In this document: in pieces, positions 43,951 through 55,025 of the stretch | Layout: each line of letters starts with the position of its first letter | Position numbering within the stretch: the stretch's first letter is position 1 | NCBI GenBank assembly: GCA_937861115.1 | Contig: CALMBD010000302.1 | Location: 1-64,000 of the forward strand | Length of the DNA stretch: 64,000 nt | Direction of reading: 5' to 3' | DNA from: an uncultured Bacteroidota bacterium | Lineage (GTDB): Bacteria > Bacteroidota > Bacteroidia > Chitinophagales > Saprospiraceae | Notes under the pieces: model-generated | What the model was told of the DNA's origin: nothing | Seen by the model: the letters and a program-made list of their open reading frames with translations, nothing else | The model's database searches: none | Program-made: the position numbers and the translations under genes

Positions 43951-45015
43951 TTACCTGGCTTGCAAAAATGCACTTGCCAGTTCAAGGCCCCTGACCTGCG
44001 ACTCCACAAAGGTCTGCAATTCGGAATATTCTCCGCGTGCGTGTTTCAAAAAACCGGACGCCTGGCCATAAACCGCAGGTAAAGAGGCTTTTTGGAGCAG
44101 GTAGTAGCCGTCCAGAAAATCGCGCACACCGCCTGAGATGATGACGTGTTTGACCAGGGCTTTTGGCCCCAATTCTGCTGCCGTTATGTTGAGCCAGCGC
44201 AACATTTCTTCAGCGGAATGCCCCACGGCGGCTATTTTTTCAAAGATCAGTTGTCGTGTTGTGTCGCTGCGCAGGAGCTCGAGTTTTGCAAAATTGGTAC
44301 CGCCTGCCGCTGCAAACTCAATGGCTTCCAACGGCAGTTGCAACAGGGCACGCATGCTTTTCGGGCCAAATCCCTGTCCCACCTCTTTTACAATGATGTT
44401 CAACCCGTCGATTTCAGTCAGGGCCTGTATGGTTTCCAATGGCGGCCGTACGAACATGTCGCCTTCCGGCTGCATCGCCTCCTGCAGAGGGTTGACGTGG
44501 ATGATAAGTCCGTCGGCGCTCAATTTTGTCAGCAGAGCAGGGATGCGTTCCAGTTCTTTCCGGTCGATCAACTGTTCCACCTGTGCCACGCCGAGGTTGG
44601 CATAAAGCGGCAGGTCCGAACCGATGGTTTGGCGCACGTCGAAGTCGGCAAGGTGTTCATCGCTGTACAACAGCTGGCGGCAGGAGCCAAGCCCCATGCC
44701 CATGCCGAACTCCGCGCAGGCACGCGCGAGGTTATGGTTGATGACGTTAGCCAGTGCGGTACCGCCCGTCATGCTCGATACCCAGACCGGCGTGCGCAGT
44801 GTTTTACCGAGAAAAGAAAACAGGGGCAGCGATCCCGGTTTCGGGTGGGCGGCCAGCAGCGGTTCGTAGAAGAACCGGTGGTCCAGTTCGCCGCTTTCCA
44901 CCCTGCTTTTGAAGGCCAGGTCGATATGGTCCTGCTTCCGCGAGGTGGCCGTCGGGTCTTCATCGGGAAGGCCGATCAGTACTGCAGGGTGTAATTTTGT
45001 CGGGTCGGTTGCCAT
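43951..45015 (-). CDS. fni: Isopentenyl-diphosphate delta-isomerase, type 2 (FMN)
   Basis: Interconverts IPP and DMAPP. 354 residues from the ATG at 45015; an upstream extension to 45066 is not family-like. Type 2 motifs: TSRKQDHIDLAFKSRVE, VSSMTGGTALANVINHNLAR, GMGLGSCRQLL (usually GSQR), HVNPLQEAMQPEGD with the catalytic Gln, VKEVGQGFG, and GGTNFAKLEL. Two changes, KQDH for KDDH and GSCR for GSQR, are unusual for the family. HMG-CoA reductase follows 68 bp downstream. Confidence 0.92.
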   Translation of the reverse strand: MATDPTKLHPAVLIGLPDEDPTATSRKQDHIDLAFKSRVESGELDHRFFYEPLLAAHPKPGSLPLFSFLGKTLRTPVWVSSMTGGTALANVINHNLARACAEFGMGMGLGSCRQLLYSDEHLADFDVRQTIGSDLPLYANLGVAQVEQLIDRKELERIPALLTKLSADGLIIHVNPLQEAMQPEGDMFVRPPLETIQALTEIDGLNIIVKEVGQGFGPKSMRALLQLPLEAIEFAAAGGTNFAKLELLRSDTTRQLIFEKIAAVGHSAEEMLRWLNITAAELGPKALVKHVIISGGVRDFLDGYYLLQKASLPAVYGQASGFLKHARGEYSELQTFVESQVRGLELASAFLQAR

Positions 45016-45062
45016 TGGGTAATCTTGTTTTGCAAAGGTAAACGTTAGTCGGCTCAACCCTT

Positions 45063-45716
45063 TCACCGCACTACTTTAAAAGAAAAATGGCCGTTGCCTG
45101 TTGCGGCCCAGGTGCGCACCCATATCGGCAGCAGCATTTCCGTACCGCGTGCCGTGGTGATATCGCCCAGGTCGATGACGTCGTTCCAGCCCCAGGGCTG
45201 CAAAAAAGCACGGATAACCAGTTGTTTGGCGTCAGCGTCGTTGCCGCTCACGAACATGGTGCCGCGATCGGTGGCCGAGGATTTGCCGGCGTCGACCATC
45301 ACTTCGCAATTAACGATGTTGAGTGTTTTTACCACTTTGGCAGTGGGAAAGGCCGCCTGTATCTGTTCGCCGAGGGAGTCGGTGTTGCAGATGAACAAAG
45401 AAGGCGGCATGCCTTTTGAAAAGTCAAGCGGGTTGCTGATGTCTACAAGCACCTTGCCCGCGAGGCGCCCGGCGCCTGCTGCGTTCAGGGCGTCGAGCGT
45501 GGCTTCGCCTTTGGTGGCCACAAAAACAAGATCGCCAAAGCCGGCGGCATCGGCAAAAGTGCCTTCTGAAGCGTTTTCGCCGTTGGCGGCCACCCAGGCG
45601 AGGGCTTTTTCATTGCCTTTGCTGCGGCTGCCCATCCGCACTTCGTGGCCGAGTTTGATCAAGGCCGAACCGATGGTTTTGCCTACCATGCCGGTTCCAA
45701 GTACTGCTATTTTCAT
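45063..45716 (-). CDS. NADP-dependent reductase, F420-oxidoreductase-like
   Basis: A 217-residue Rossmann protein with MKIAVLGTGMVGKTIGSALI at the N-terminus (dinucleotide fold), RMGSRSKGNEKA that selects NADP, DISNPLDFS and VKTLNIVNCEVM. This is the NADPH-dependent F420 reductase/NPD-type family, which in organisms lacking F420 acts on other substrates. It is upstream of the IPP isomerase in the same direction, 47 bp away, so it may be cotranscribed with the mevalonate genes, but no link in function is known. Confidence 0.85.
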   Translation of the reverse strand: MKIAVLGTGMVGKTIGSALIKLGHEVRMGSRSKGNEKALAWVAANGENASEGTFADAAGFGDLVFVATKGEATLDALNAAGAGRLAGKVLVDISNPLDFSKGMPPSLFICNTDSLGEQIQAAFPTAKVVKTLNIVNCEVMVDAGKSSATDRGTMFVSGNDADAKQLVIRAFLQPWGWNDVIDLGDITTARGTEMLLPIWVRTWAATGNGHFSFKVVR

Positions 45717-45825
45717 GGTGACTGGATATGTTTAGTGAAACGGAACATGAAACAGGTAAGCGGGCAAGATGTTGAGACCGGATAAAATAACCTTGCATAT
45801 TGGTGTTTCCCTTTTTCAACGACAC

Positions 45826-45855
45826 TTTGCCGGAAAATAAAATTCCGTACTTTTG
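45826..45855 (+). promoter_or_regulatory. Promoter of the membrane pyrophosphatase gene
   Basis: TTTG (45826-45829), 18 nt, TACTTTTG (45848-45855): both boxes exact, spacer one shorter than the usual 19-21. The leader would be about 80 nt. Confidence 0.6.
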
Positions 45856-45941
45856 CCGCCGTTTTCGGGTGCAAGCACCCCGTTTTTTATGATTTTCAAC
45901 ACGTTACACCAACTTTTTCACACTAAAAATAGACATACCGG

Positions 45942-48389
<2,448 letters not shown>

Positions 48390-48417
48390 ACTGCCGCAAG
48401 GATCTAACCAATAAAAT

Positions 48418-48445
48418 GCCCTGGCCCGCTTTTGCGGGTCAGGGC
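48418..48445 (+). terminator. Terminator of hppA
   Basis: GCCCTGGCCCGC / GCGGGTCAGGGC, 12 bp with one wobble, TTTT loop, T-rich tail. Confidence 0.8.
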
Positions 48446-48586
48446 TTTGTGTTTATTTGCAGATAGGTTTCCGAGAGGGGTATTATCAAAGTAGTGTTTG
48501 GATGTTGTACAGGTGTGCGTTGATTGTTGTGCAAATTTGGAGCGTTGTGACCGTGGCAGCAATTACATTTTTGGCCGGTTTTCCAT

Positions 48587-48727
48587 CAGGTACCGCCGGC
48601 AGGGTACCGCCGGCTTTAGCCGGTGTGATCTAAGAATGGCGTATATACCATTAATATGCGCCGGCTGAAGCCGGGCGGTACCTGACCTTTGTGCGCGCCG
48701 GCTAAAGCCGGCGGTACCTGGACGGTA
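48587..48727. repeat. Cluster of GGTACCGCCGGCTTTAGCC palindromic units
   Basis: Four or five copies of a ~22-bp word, GTACCGCCGGC plus TTTAGCCGG, lie in both orientations: 48588-48600 and 48604-48623 forward, 48660-48683 and 48696-48719 reverse, with a fragment at 48723-48730. Each unit is itself part palindromic. It fills the 424-bp gap after hppA and resembles a dispersed intergenic repeat. Confidence 0.75.
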
Positions 48728-48735
48728 CCGGGCAC

Positions 48736-48773
48736 AAAAAAGGAGCCACCGCCGGATAACCGGGATGACTCCT
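48736..48773 (-). terminator. Terminator of the Fn3/type IX cargo gene
   Basis: On the minus strand an imperfect stem AGGAGTCATCCCGG / CCGGCGGTGGCTCCT with two wobbles and a bulge, followed by six T. Confidence 0.65.
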
Positions 48774-48813
48774 GTTGGATTTTCGCGTGCCTGAGATGGC
48801 CTTCGTTTTGTGT

Positions 48814-49989
48814 TTATTGGCGCTTGATGAGCGGGAATACTTTTTTACCTTCGCCGGTCACCATGTGCAGGTAATATACGCCGTCCGGCAGGCCGTCGCC
48901 GCTTATGGTGGCGGAATATTCTCCCTGATCCTGATGTGCCTCATTGCTGACAGATTGCACCAGCCGGCCCATTGCGTCGTACAGGTTAAGCTGCGTCGGA
49001 CCCGGTTTCAGACGTTCATAATGCAGGGTGGCTGATTCGCTGAAGGGATTGGGGCTGGGAGGCAGGAGGAGGGTAATGTCTGACGGTGCGGAAGCGAGGT
49101 CTGATGCCGGTGAATCGGTGGATTCATCGCTGCGTTCCGGAGGCTTGCAACTGTTGCACATCCGGAAGTCCATGCTTTCATGGAATGTTATGGAGAAATC
49201 GACATAGCCGACATTGGTTGAATTTTGGTAATCGACGGTGAATAAGGGTGTGCCGTTACCTATGGTATTGCCTGCCGTATATACACATTGTGCATAGCCT
49301 GCACCCTGTTGTCCGGGGCCCAGATCATCCGGCTCGAAGTGGAAAAAGTTCCCGATCCACTGATTCTGGTTCAGCGGGTTTGGCCCAATTCGACCGTCGC
49401 CATTGGATACGGCAAGGCCGAACCAGTAATCCTTGTCTGCGTAATTTATTTTCCCCAACATTCCGGTGGGATAAGGCGAGTTCTGGGAGTAAGTCTCTCG
49501 TACACAGAAATTGAGGCTCTGACCGCCATTCATGCTGAACATGTTGAACTGGTTGCAGGGGTTTTGGAATTCGACTATACCATCAATGATAATAATGCCA
49601 GTAGTAATTTCGACCATAATCCCTTCGCTCCAGTCGCCATCAGGGCAATAGGAAGCACTGACGGTAAACTGGTAGGTGTGGCCTGGTAAAAGGTTGTTTA
49701 TGGTAAGGCTGGGGGTATTGACGTAGTTGGTAGGTACGGCCTGGCCGAGATTTACATCCAGCCCCTCCACGCGGTAGTAGGTGGTATAGGCGCTGGGTTC
49801 CCAGGCAAGGCTGACACTGTTGGGTGTGACGCCTACGGCGGCTATCCAGCCCGGTGCGGGAGCGACACAAACCGACTGGCCGGTTTCAACCGTGGGTACG
49901 GGATCGACGGTATGGGCAAAAAAAACGGCCGGCCAAACCAGGGCAGGCAGGCAGAGCAGGAGAAAGCGGAAAGTTCTCTTTTTCATCAT
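48814..49989 (-). CDS. Type IX-secreted protein with fibronectin type III domain
   Basis: 391 residues from the ATG at 49989 (MMKKRTFRFLLLCLPALVWP, signal peptide). About 45-130 form an Fn3-like domain (PGWIAAVGVTPNSVSLAWEP, YRVEGLDVNLG, LLPGHTYQFTVSASY). A middle region of ~170 residues is without a family match. The end has a type A Por sorting domain: SPNPFSESATLHYE, LNLYDAMGRLV, GVYYLHMVTGEGKKVFPLIK. It should be carried to the cell surface. A frame extension to 50106 lies in the promoter gap. Confidence 0.85.
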   Translation of the reverse strand: MMKKRTFRFLLLCLPALVWPAVFFAHTVDPVPTVETGQSVCVAPAPGWIAAVGVTPNSVSLAWEPSAYTTYYRVEGLDVNLGQAVPTNYVNTPSLTINNLLPGHTYQFTVSASYCPDGDWSEGIMVEITTGIIIIDGIVEFQNPCNQFNMFSMNGGQSLNFCVRETYSQNSPYPTGMLGKINYADKDYWFGLAVSNGDGRIGPNPLNQNQWIGNFFHFEPDDLGPGQQGAGYAQCVYTAGNTIGNGTPLFTVDYQNSTNVGYVDFSITFHESMDFRMCNSCKPPERSDESTDSPASDLASAPSDITLLLPPSPNPFSESATLHYERLKPGPTQLNLYDAMGRLVQSVSNEAHQDQGEYSATISGDGLPDGVYYLHMVTGEGKKVFPLIKRQ

Positions 49990-50781
49990 GTTATTGTTTA
50001 TTATATTACCTGTTTGAGAAAAATCACACAAATGTTGCCCGCTTCGAGCGTTATTTCTTCTACATTTTTTTCGGATTTTCCGAAACCCCTTGCGACCGGT
50101 TTGCAAAGCTCATCAAACACTGCCCTTTTATGCTGAATCGAAAATTGTTGGAAGTGCTGGGGCGTCTGGGCCCCGCAGAGAAAAAGCAGTTGCGTTTGTT
50201 TCTGGTGTCACCCTATTTTAACCGTGCGTCCAATGCGGAGGAAATCGTTCGTTTGTACGACTATATCGTCAATTACAATGCCGAAGAGGCGCACCCCGCT
50301 TTATCTAAAGAAGTAGTATTTGGTTTGTTTTTTCCAGGAAAGCCATTTCGGGAAAAAGAAAAAGGGCCACTTGATTCAATGACATCAGAGTTATTCCGGT
50401 TGGTGCGCCGGTTTTTAGGACAATTAGAAATGGAAAAGGAAAATCTTGAAATAAGTGACTACTTGGCTTTAGCAAAATTCTACAGGAAGTTTGGTTTTGA
50501 AGAAAGGTTTTGGCAGAATATGCATATGATAAGAAAATCTCATGAAAACCTGGCAGTACGCGATGCAAATTTTTATTTTGATCTATTTAAAATTGAAGAA
50601 GAAGAGTCAGGGTTCCGTGCTCTATACAATTCTTTTGTTGACGATATGAATCTGCACGCTGCACACAGAAATTTAGATGTGTTTTATAGCATACTCAAAA
50701 TGGAACTTTCATGTGCGCTAGAGATTCAAAAAAAATATGCTTATATAGAGGACTATCCATTATCAGATTTGTTTAATAATG

Positions 50782-50787
50782 TATTTA
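50782..50787 (+). repeat. Target-site duplication, left copy (TATTTA)
   Basis: Six bases directly before the left terminal inverted repeat, identical to 51794-51799. Confidence 0.85.
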
Positions 50788-51793
50788 ACGTGAGTTTTGG
50801 ATATGTTGGAGGTTGTAGAAATGAAAATAGGCCAAAAAATGAGAGATTTGAGTTACGACACTTAAAATTTCTCAAGATTCAGCCTATGGACACCAAAGTT
50901 AATGAACAGAAGTTGCTTGAAATATTCATTTGGACGGATGATTTTGTAAAATCTTATGATCGACTCTTTCTTCCTGCTCCTGGAGGTCAGCGGCGCCGGA
51001 GGCCAGGGTTGACTACCAGCGAGATGATGACGCTCTTGATTTTTTACCATTACAGTGGGTATAAATGTTTTGAATACTACTACCAACGCTGTGTTTTGAA
51101 GGATTTGTGCGATCATTTTCCTCAAGCCCCTTCCTACAATCGATTTGTCCAACTTATTCCCCGTTGCATGAACCTGATGTATTTGATGGGACAGATTCGT
51201 GGGCGTTTGGCCCAAGCCACGGGTTTCTACTTTGTGGACAGCAAAAAACTGCCTGTGTGTGACAACCGCCGCATCCATTCCCACAAAGTTTTTAAGGATG
51301 TGGCCAAACGGGGCAAAACATCAACAGGGTGGTTCTTTGGATTAAAAATACATTTGATTATCAACAATATAGGTGAAATCGTGAATTTTGTAATTACTGC
51401 GGGCAACGTTATGGATAATGCTAAAGGGGTTTTGGACCAGCTCTTTAGATTCATCCAGGGAAAATGTTTTGGCGATAAGGGCTACATCAGCAAATACTTC
51501 GAACATTACTATCGACAAGGTATCCATCTGGTCACCCGAATCCGCAAAAACATGAAAAACCGGCCAATGGATTGGTGCGACAAAATGATGCTGTTCAAAC
51601 GGGGTGTCATCGAGTCGGTCAACGATATCCTTATGACGGTCTTCGATATTGACCACACCCGCCATCGCAGCCCAATCAATGCCGTGACTCATATGCTCGG
51701 GGCTGTCCTTGCTTACAGTTTTTACGACTCCAAACCATCCGTTTTCAATCCCGCTTTTCTCAATATGCCCTGAGACCTATCCAAAACTCACGT
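50788..51793 (+). mobile_element. Insertion sequence, IS982 family, 1,006 bp
   Basis: Bounded by 16-bp perfect terminal inverted repeats (ACGTGAGTTTTGGATA at 50788-50803 and its complement at 51778-51793), beginning with AC as IS982 elements do, and flanked by a perfect 6-bp duplication. It holds one transposase gene with all three acidic residues, so it looks intact. Uneroded duplications indicate a recent insertion. Confidence 0.92.
50886..51773 (+). CDS. IS982-family transposase
   Basis: A 295-residue DDE transposase. LTTSEMMTLLIFYHYSGYKC (42-61) is the family N-terminal region; the catalytic triad appears as D118 (FYFVDSKKLPVCDN), D197 (FGDKGYIS) and E243 (GVIESVNDIL). KTSTGWFFGLKIHLIINNIG is also characteristic. 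It ends 5 bp before the right inverted repeat. Start choice: the ATG at 50886 gives a standard length; the frame is open leftwards into the host gene, so a longer chimeric product is possible. Confidence 0.93.
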   Translation: MDTKVNEQKLLEIFIWTDDFVKSYDRLFLPAPGGQRRRRPGLTTSEMMTLLIFYHYSGYKCFEYYYQRCVLKDLCDHFPQAPSYNRFVQLIPRCMNLMYLMGQIRGRLAQATGFYFVDSKKLPVCDNRRIHSHKVFKDVAKRGKTSTGWFFGLKIHLIINNIGEIVNFVITAGNVMDNAKGVLDQLFRFIQGKCFGDKGYISKYFEHYYRQGIHLVTRIRKNMKNRPMDWCDKMMLFKRGVIESVNDILMTVFDIDHTRHRSPINAVTHMLGAVLAYSFYDSKPSVFNPAFLNMP

Positions 51794-51799
51794 TATTTA
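51794..51799 (+). repeat. Target-site duplication, right copy (TATTTA)
   Basis: Second copy of the duplication, adjoining the right inverted repeat. Confidence 0.85.
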
Positions 51800-52602
51800 A
51801 GTTAACAAAAGAAGGCGGTCCGTTTGATATACCAATTAATCAATTGTATAGAGCAGCATTTGAGCAACTAAAGAATAATGAAAAAGATATCAATTTGACC
51901 GAATTCGAGTCCTTATTAGAGGTATATAAGAAAGAAATCCCTAGAGAAAAACTAAGTAACCTTAAAGCTTTCTTTAGATTTTTATGGGCACAACGATATC
52001 GTATAGCAGGAGACGACATGTCGTTGCGTCAAAATTTTGAGATTAACAAACAACACCTAATCGAAGGTTATTTTTACATAGACAATTACATTCCCCATAC
52101 CACTTTCCGGAATCTGGTCATTTTCGGCCTGAAACTCGGCGAATACGACTGGGTTAAAAATTTTTTAGATACCCACCCTCCCGAGCGCATCGGGAGTACC
52201 CGCTATCCGGCAGAAATTCACAGCCTGAACTACGCTGAGTATTATTTTTATCTGAAAAACTACGATGAGGCCCTGGAACGGCTGGTATACAAACTTTTTG
52301 AAAACCCGACCGTCAGCATTCTCGCCGACGTTCTCCTCATCAAGATATACTACGAGACCCAGAACGACCTGCTCGAAACCCGCATGAAGGCCCTCGACCA
52401 GAAGGTCCGGCGCTCCAAACTCGGCGCGGAGGTAAAAAACCGCTACCTCACCTTCCTTCGAAAACTCGACAAGATCATCAAATACGGCTGGCAGAAGAAA
52501 AGTCCCCGGCGCCTGCAATTGATCGATGAGGTCAAATCCGCCCCGGAGATCATTGCACGGGAGTGGCTGCTGGAGCAACTGAGTGAGAAGTGAGTTGCCG
52601 GT

Positions 52603-52661
52603 GGCACACCGGTCCGGCCCAACATTGTGCCCGGCGCAAAGCCGGACCGGACCGGTGTGCC
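52603..52661. repeat. Inverted repeat after the split gene
   Basis: GGCACACCGGTCCGG (52603-52617) and its exact complement (52647-52661) with a 29-nt loop that contains a partial third copy. No T-tract follows, so it may be a dispersed palindrome and only secondarily a terminator. Confidence 0.65.
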
Positions 52662-52718
52662 GTCAGGATGCTTTTGATTGGTATAAAAATAATTTGTTTT
52701 AAACAAAACTATTTATTT

Positions 52719-52726
52719 TAAATTTG
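52719..52726 (+). promoter_or_regulatory. Candidate -7 box for the SRPBCC gene
   Basis: TAAATTTG, an exact TAnnTTTG, 77 bp before the ATG in a short AT-rich tract. The nearest TTTG is 22 nt upstream. Confidence 0.4.
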
Positions 52727-52803
52727 CAGGCTGAGCGCGTGTTCGGGGATTTATTCCTGAACACACGCTAATTGACCGGAATGTTCACTAACCAATTTTT
52801 GCC

Positions 52804-53823
52804 ATGAAAGCACTGAAAATTCTGTTATACGTTGTATTGGGCTTGCTCGCTTTATGGGCACTGCTGGGCCTTTTTGCCCGAAAAAACTACCATATTGAAC
52901 GCAGTACCGAGATCGACGCACCCATCGAACTCGTGCATGAACAGGTAAGTTTTTTCAAGAACTTCAAGCATTGGTCGCCCTGGCACGTGTACGACCCCAA
53001 TATGCAAACCAACATTGAAGGAACCGACGGGACGCCCGGCGCGGTCTATACCTGGTCGGGCAACGACAAGGTGGGTAAAGGCAACCAGGTGCTCAGGGTC
53101 GTGACGCCGACGCGGGTTGAACTGGATGTGTCCTATAACGATTGGGGCCCTTCCCCTGTATTTTTCCAACTGGAGCCCAAAGGCCAAAAAACAAACATCA
53201 CCTGGGCGATGGACATGCACGTGCCTTTTCCCTGGAATGCTTTTGCCATGCTGACCGATGTGAATGCCTTTGTCGGAAAAGACTATGAAAGTGGCCTGAT
53301 CAACCTCAAGAAGGTGTGCGAAGACATTGCGCACAAAATATACCGGGGCTTTGAGGTTTTCGAGGTCGATCTGCCGGTTCGTTACTATGTCAGCGTACGC
53401 AAAGTAGTCCCCATCCCGGAAATAACGTCGTTTTTCGGCGAAAACCTGGGTATGATCATGGAAACGGTACAATCCAGGAAACTGACGCAGGCAGGTCCCC
53501 CCTCCGGGCTGTACTGGAGCTACGACGAGGAGGCCGGCACGACCGATATGGCTGCTGCCATTCCAATTGCCGAGGAAAAGAAACTCGGCAGCGGCGTACA
53601 GGTGTTCACCATAGGTGGCGGCAAGGCGCTGGTCATCGATTATCTCGGCGACTATACCGGCCTGGGTGAAGCGCACCGCGCCATGGACGATTGTATGCAA
53701 GACATGAAACTGCGCAATATTCCACCGGCTGTTGAAGAATACCTCACCGACCCATCCACGGAACCCGATACCGCGAAGTGGCTGACGAAGATTATTTATT
53801 TTGTCGAGCCGGAGGAGAAGTAA
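52804..53823 (+). CDS. SRPBCC plus GyrI-like domain protein
   Basis: 339 residues: an N-terminal membrane anchor (about 5-24, ILLYVVLGLLALWALLGLFA), an SRPBCC/polyketide-cyclase-like domain (about 28-175; RSTEIDAPIELVHEQVSFFK, HWSPWHVYDPN) and a C-terminal GyrI-like/effector-binding domain (about 185-335; FEVDLPVRYYVSVRKVVPIP, GGKALVIDYLGDYTGLGEAH). Both folds bind small hydrophobic ligands; the arrangement is common in Bacteroidota, the ligand unknown. Stands alone. Confidence 0.82.
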   Translation: MKALKILLYVVLGLLALWALLGLFARKNYHIERSTEIDAPIELVHEQVSFFKNFKHWSPWHVYDPNMQTNIEGTDGTPGAVYTWSGNDKVGKGNQVLRVVTPTRVELDVSYNDWGPSPVFFQLEPKGQKTNITWAMDMHVPFPWNAFAMLTDVNAFVGKDYESGLINLKKVCEDIAHKIYRGFEVFEVDLPVRYYVSVRKVVPIPEITSFFGENLGMIMETVQSRKLTQAGPPSGLYWSYDEEAGTTDMAAAIPIAEEKKLGSGVQVFTIGGGKALVIDYLGDYTGLGEAHRAMDDCMQDMKLRNIPPAVEEYLTDPSTEPDTAKWLTKIIYFVEPEEK

Positions 53824-53840
53824 GCGCGGGTTCTGCAACT

Positions 53841-53873
53841 AATCCTATAAGGTTTTCAAAACCTTATAGGATT
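53841..53873. repeat. Perfect 33-bp palindrome
   Basis: AATCCTATAAGGTTTT, one C, then the exact complement AAAACCTTATAGGATT. It lies 18 bp after the SRPBCC gene. With a one-base centre it can hardly fold as a normal terminator loop without opening the central A/T pairs, though it is followed by a short T-rich stretch. Confidence 0.85.
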
Positions 53874-53936
53874 TAATTTATTGAAAATCAACATTACAAT
53901 TACCGAAAAACGCCCCCGACGGCTTTTGCCCCCCCC

Positions 53937-54902
53937 TCATTTCCGCATGGCTTCCTCAATCAGCAGCGAAAAAAACACACCCAGTTCCCACCCGTGCGCA
54001 CGTGCCTGTTGCGGCACGATGCTGGCCGGCGATATGCCCGGTATGGTGTTGGCTTCCAGGAAGTGGAAGGTATCGCCGACAAGTATATAGTCGAACCGCA
54101 CGACGCCCTTGCATTTAAGTGCCTCATAGAGAAAGCGCGACTGTGACTGGCATTGTTGCGTCAGTTCGGGCGACAGATCGGCCGGTGTTACCTCCTTTGA
54201 TTTACCTTCATATTTTGCCGCGAAATCAAAAAACTCTGTTTCGGGAATGATCTCTGTAACGGGCAAAACCGTAACCGTTCCATTGACGCGCAGCACCCCG
54301 TTGGAAAATTCCCGGCCGGGCAAAAAACTTTCCACCACTGCCTCGCTGTCAAAACGCCAGGCCTCCTCTATCGCAGGCAACAGCGCTTCCGCCGTTTTTA
54401 CCTTGGTGACACCAAAACTGGAACCGTGCGTATTGGGTTTGACAAACAGCGGCATACCCAGCGGCTTGATTTTTTCCAGGTCTGCCGGCTCGCCCCGGCG
54501 CAACAATACAGAACCGGCCATCGGTACGGTACCGAACTGCGCCAACTGCAACTTGGTGTTGTGTTTGTTCATGGTCAGGGCGCTCACGTAGCCGTCGCAG
54601 CAGGTGTACGGAATACCCAGCATGTCGAAATAACCCTGCATTTTGCCGTCTTCCAGCGGTGCGCCGTGCAGAGCGGCAAACGCACAGTCGAAATGTATCT
54701 TTTCGCCGCCCAGCGTCAGGGAAAAATCGTTTTTGTCGATTGGAGTGCCCGAATCGATTTCGTGCCAGTCAGATTTCTGGATATCGATCAAAAAACTGCG
54801 GTAGCGGTCTTTTGGCAGGTGTTCGCGTACCACCTGTCCACTTTTGAGCGAGATGACGCGCTCCTCCGAATCGCCGCCGGTAAGGATGGCTATGTTTGTC
54901 AT
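53937..54902 (-). CDS. ddl: D-alanine--D-alanine ligase
   Basis: An ATP-grasp enzyme that makes the D-Ala-D-Ala end of peptidoglycan precursors. 321 residues. AILTGGDSEERVISLKSGQV (start), FAALHGAPLEDGKMQGYFDM, PLFVKPNTHGSSFGVTKV (ATP loop), EEAWRFDSEAVVESFLPGRE, VRFDYILVGDTFHFLEANTI and PGISPASIVPQQAR match Ddl. It is monocistronic here, away from the dcw cluster. Confidence 0.94.
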   Translation of the reverse strand: MTNIAILTGGDSEERVISLKSGQVVREHLPKDRYRSFLIDIQKSDWHEIDSGTPIDKNDFSLTLGGEKIHFDCAFAALHGAPLEDGKMQGYFDMLGIPYTCCDGYVSALTMNKHNTKLQLAQFGTVPMAGSVLLRRGEPADLEKIKPLGMPLFVKPNTHGSSFGVTKVKTAEALLPAIEEAWRFDSEAVVESFLPGREFSNGVLRVNGTVTVLPVTEIIPETEFFDFAAKYEGKSKEVTPADLSPELTQQCQSQSRFLYEALKCKGVVRFDYILVGDTFHFLEANTIPGISPASIVPQQARAHGWELGVFFSLLIEEAMRK

Positions 54903-54919
54903 GGTAAACCGATTTGCGG

Positions 54920-54927
54920 CAAAGATA
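54920..54927 (-). promoter_or_regulatory. Candidate -7 box for ddl
   Basis: TATCTTTG on the minus strand, exact TAnnTTTG, only 18 bp before the ATG, implying a leader of about ten bases. No TTTG at the expected -33 site. Confidence 0.45.
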
Positions 54928-55025
54928 GTGTTGTATTAAAGTTCCGTTAAGGCTTTAAACATTCCCGCGTTCCTTTCGTCTGACATTTGCGATCAGACGC
55001 AGGTAAAAATCTATCAAGTGTACCT

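Larger units (their letters stand above)
50130..52593 (+). pseudogene. Gene of unknown function split by an IS982-family insertion
   Basis: Joining 50130-50787 to 51800-52593, i.e. removing the element and one copy of the 6-bp duplication, restores one frame of 483 codons across the junction (N-V-F-K-L-T-K). The product is soluble and alpha-helical with no signal peptide or known domain; RLGPAEKKQLRLFLVSPYFN at the start and RYLTFLRKLDKIIKYGWQKK near the end are its clearest stretches. Both ends of the gene are G+C-rich like neighbours, but the middle (about 50300-50787 and 51800-52090) is strikingly AT-rich, as if replaced by DNA of another source. The left part still reads in frame into the transposase. 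Confidence 0.85.

Noticed and set aside
49854..51773. A single 639-residue gene
   Set aside because: The frame joins a noncoding leader, the left part of the split gene and the IS982 transposase. Inverted repeats and target duplication show it is an insertion.
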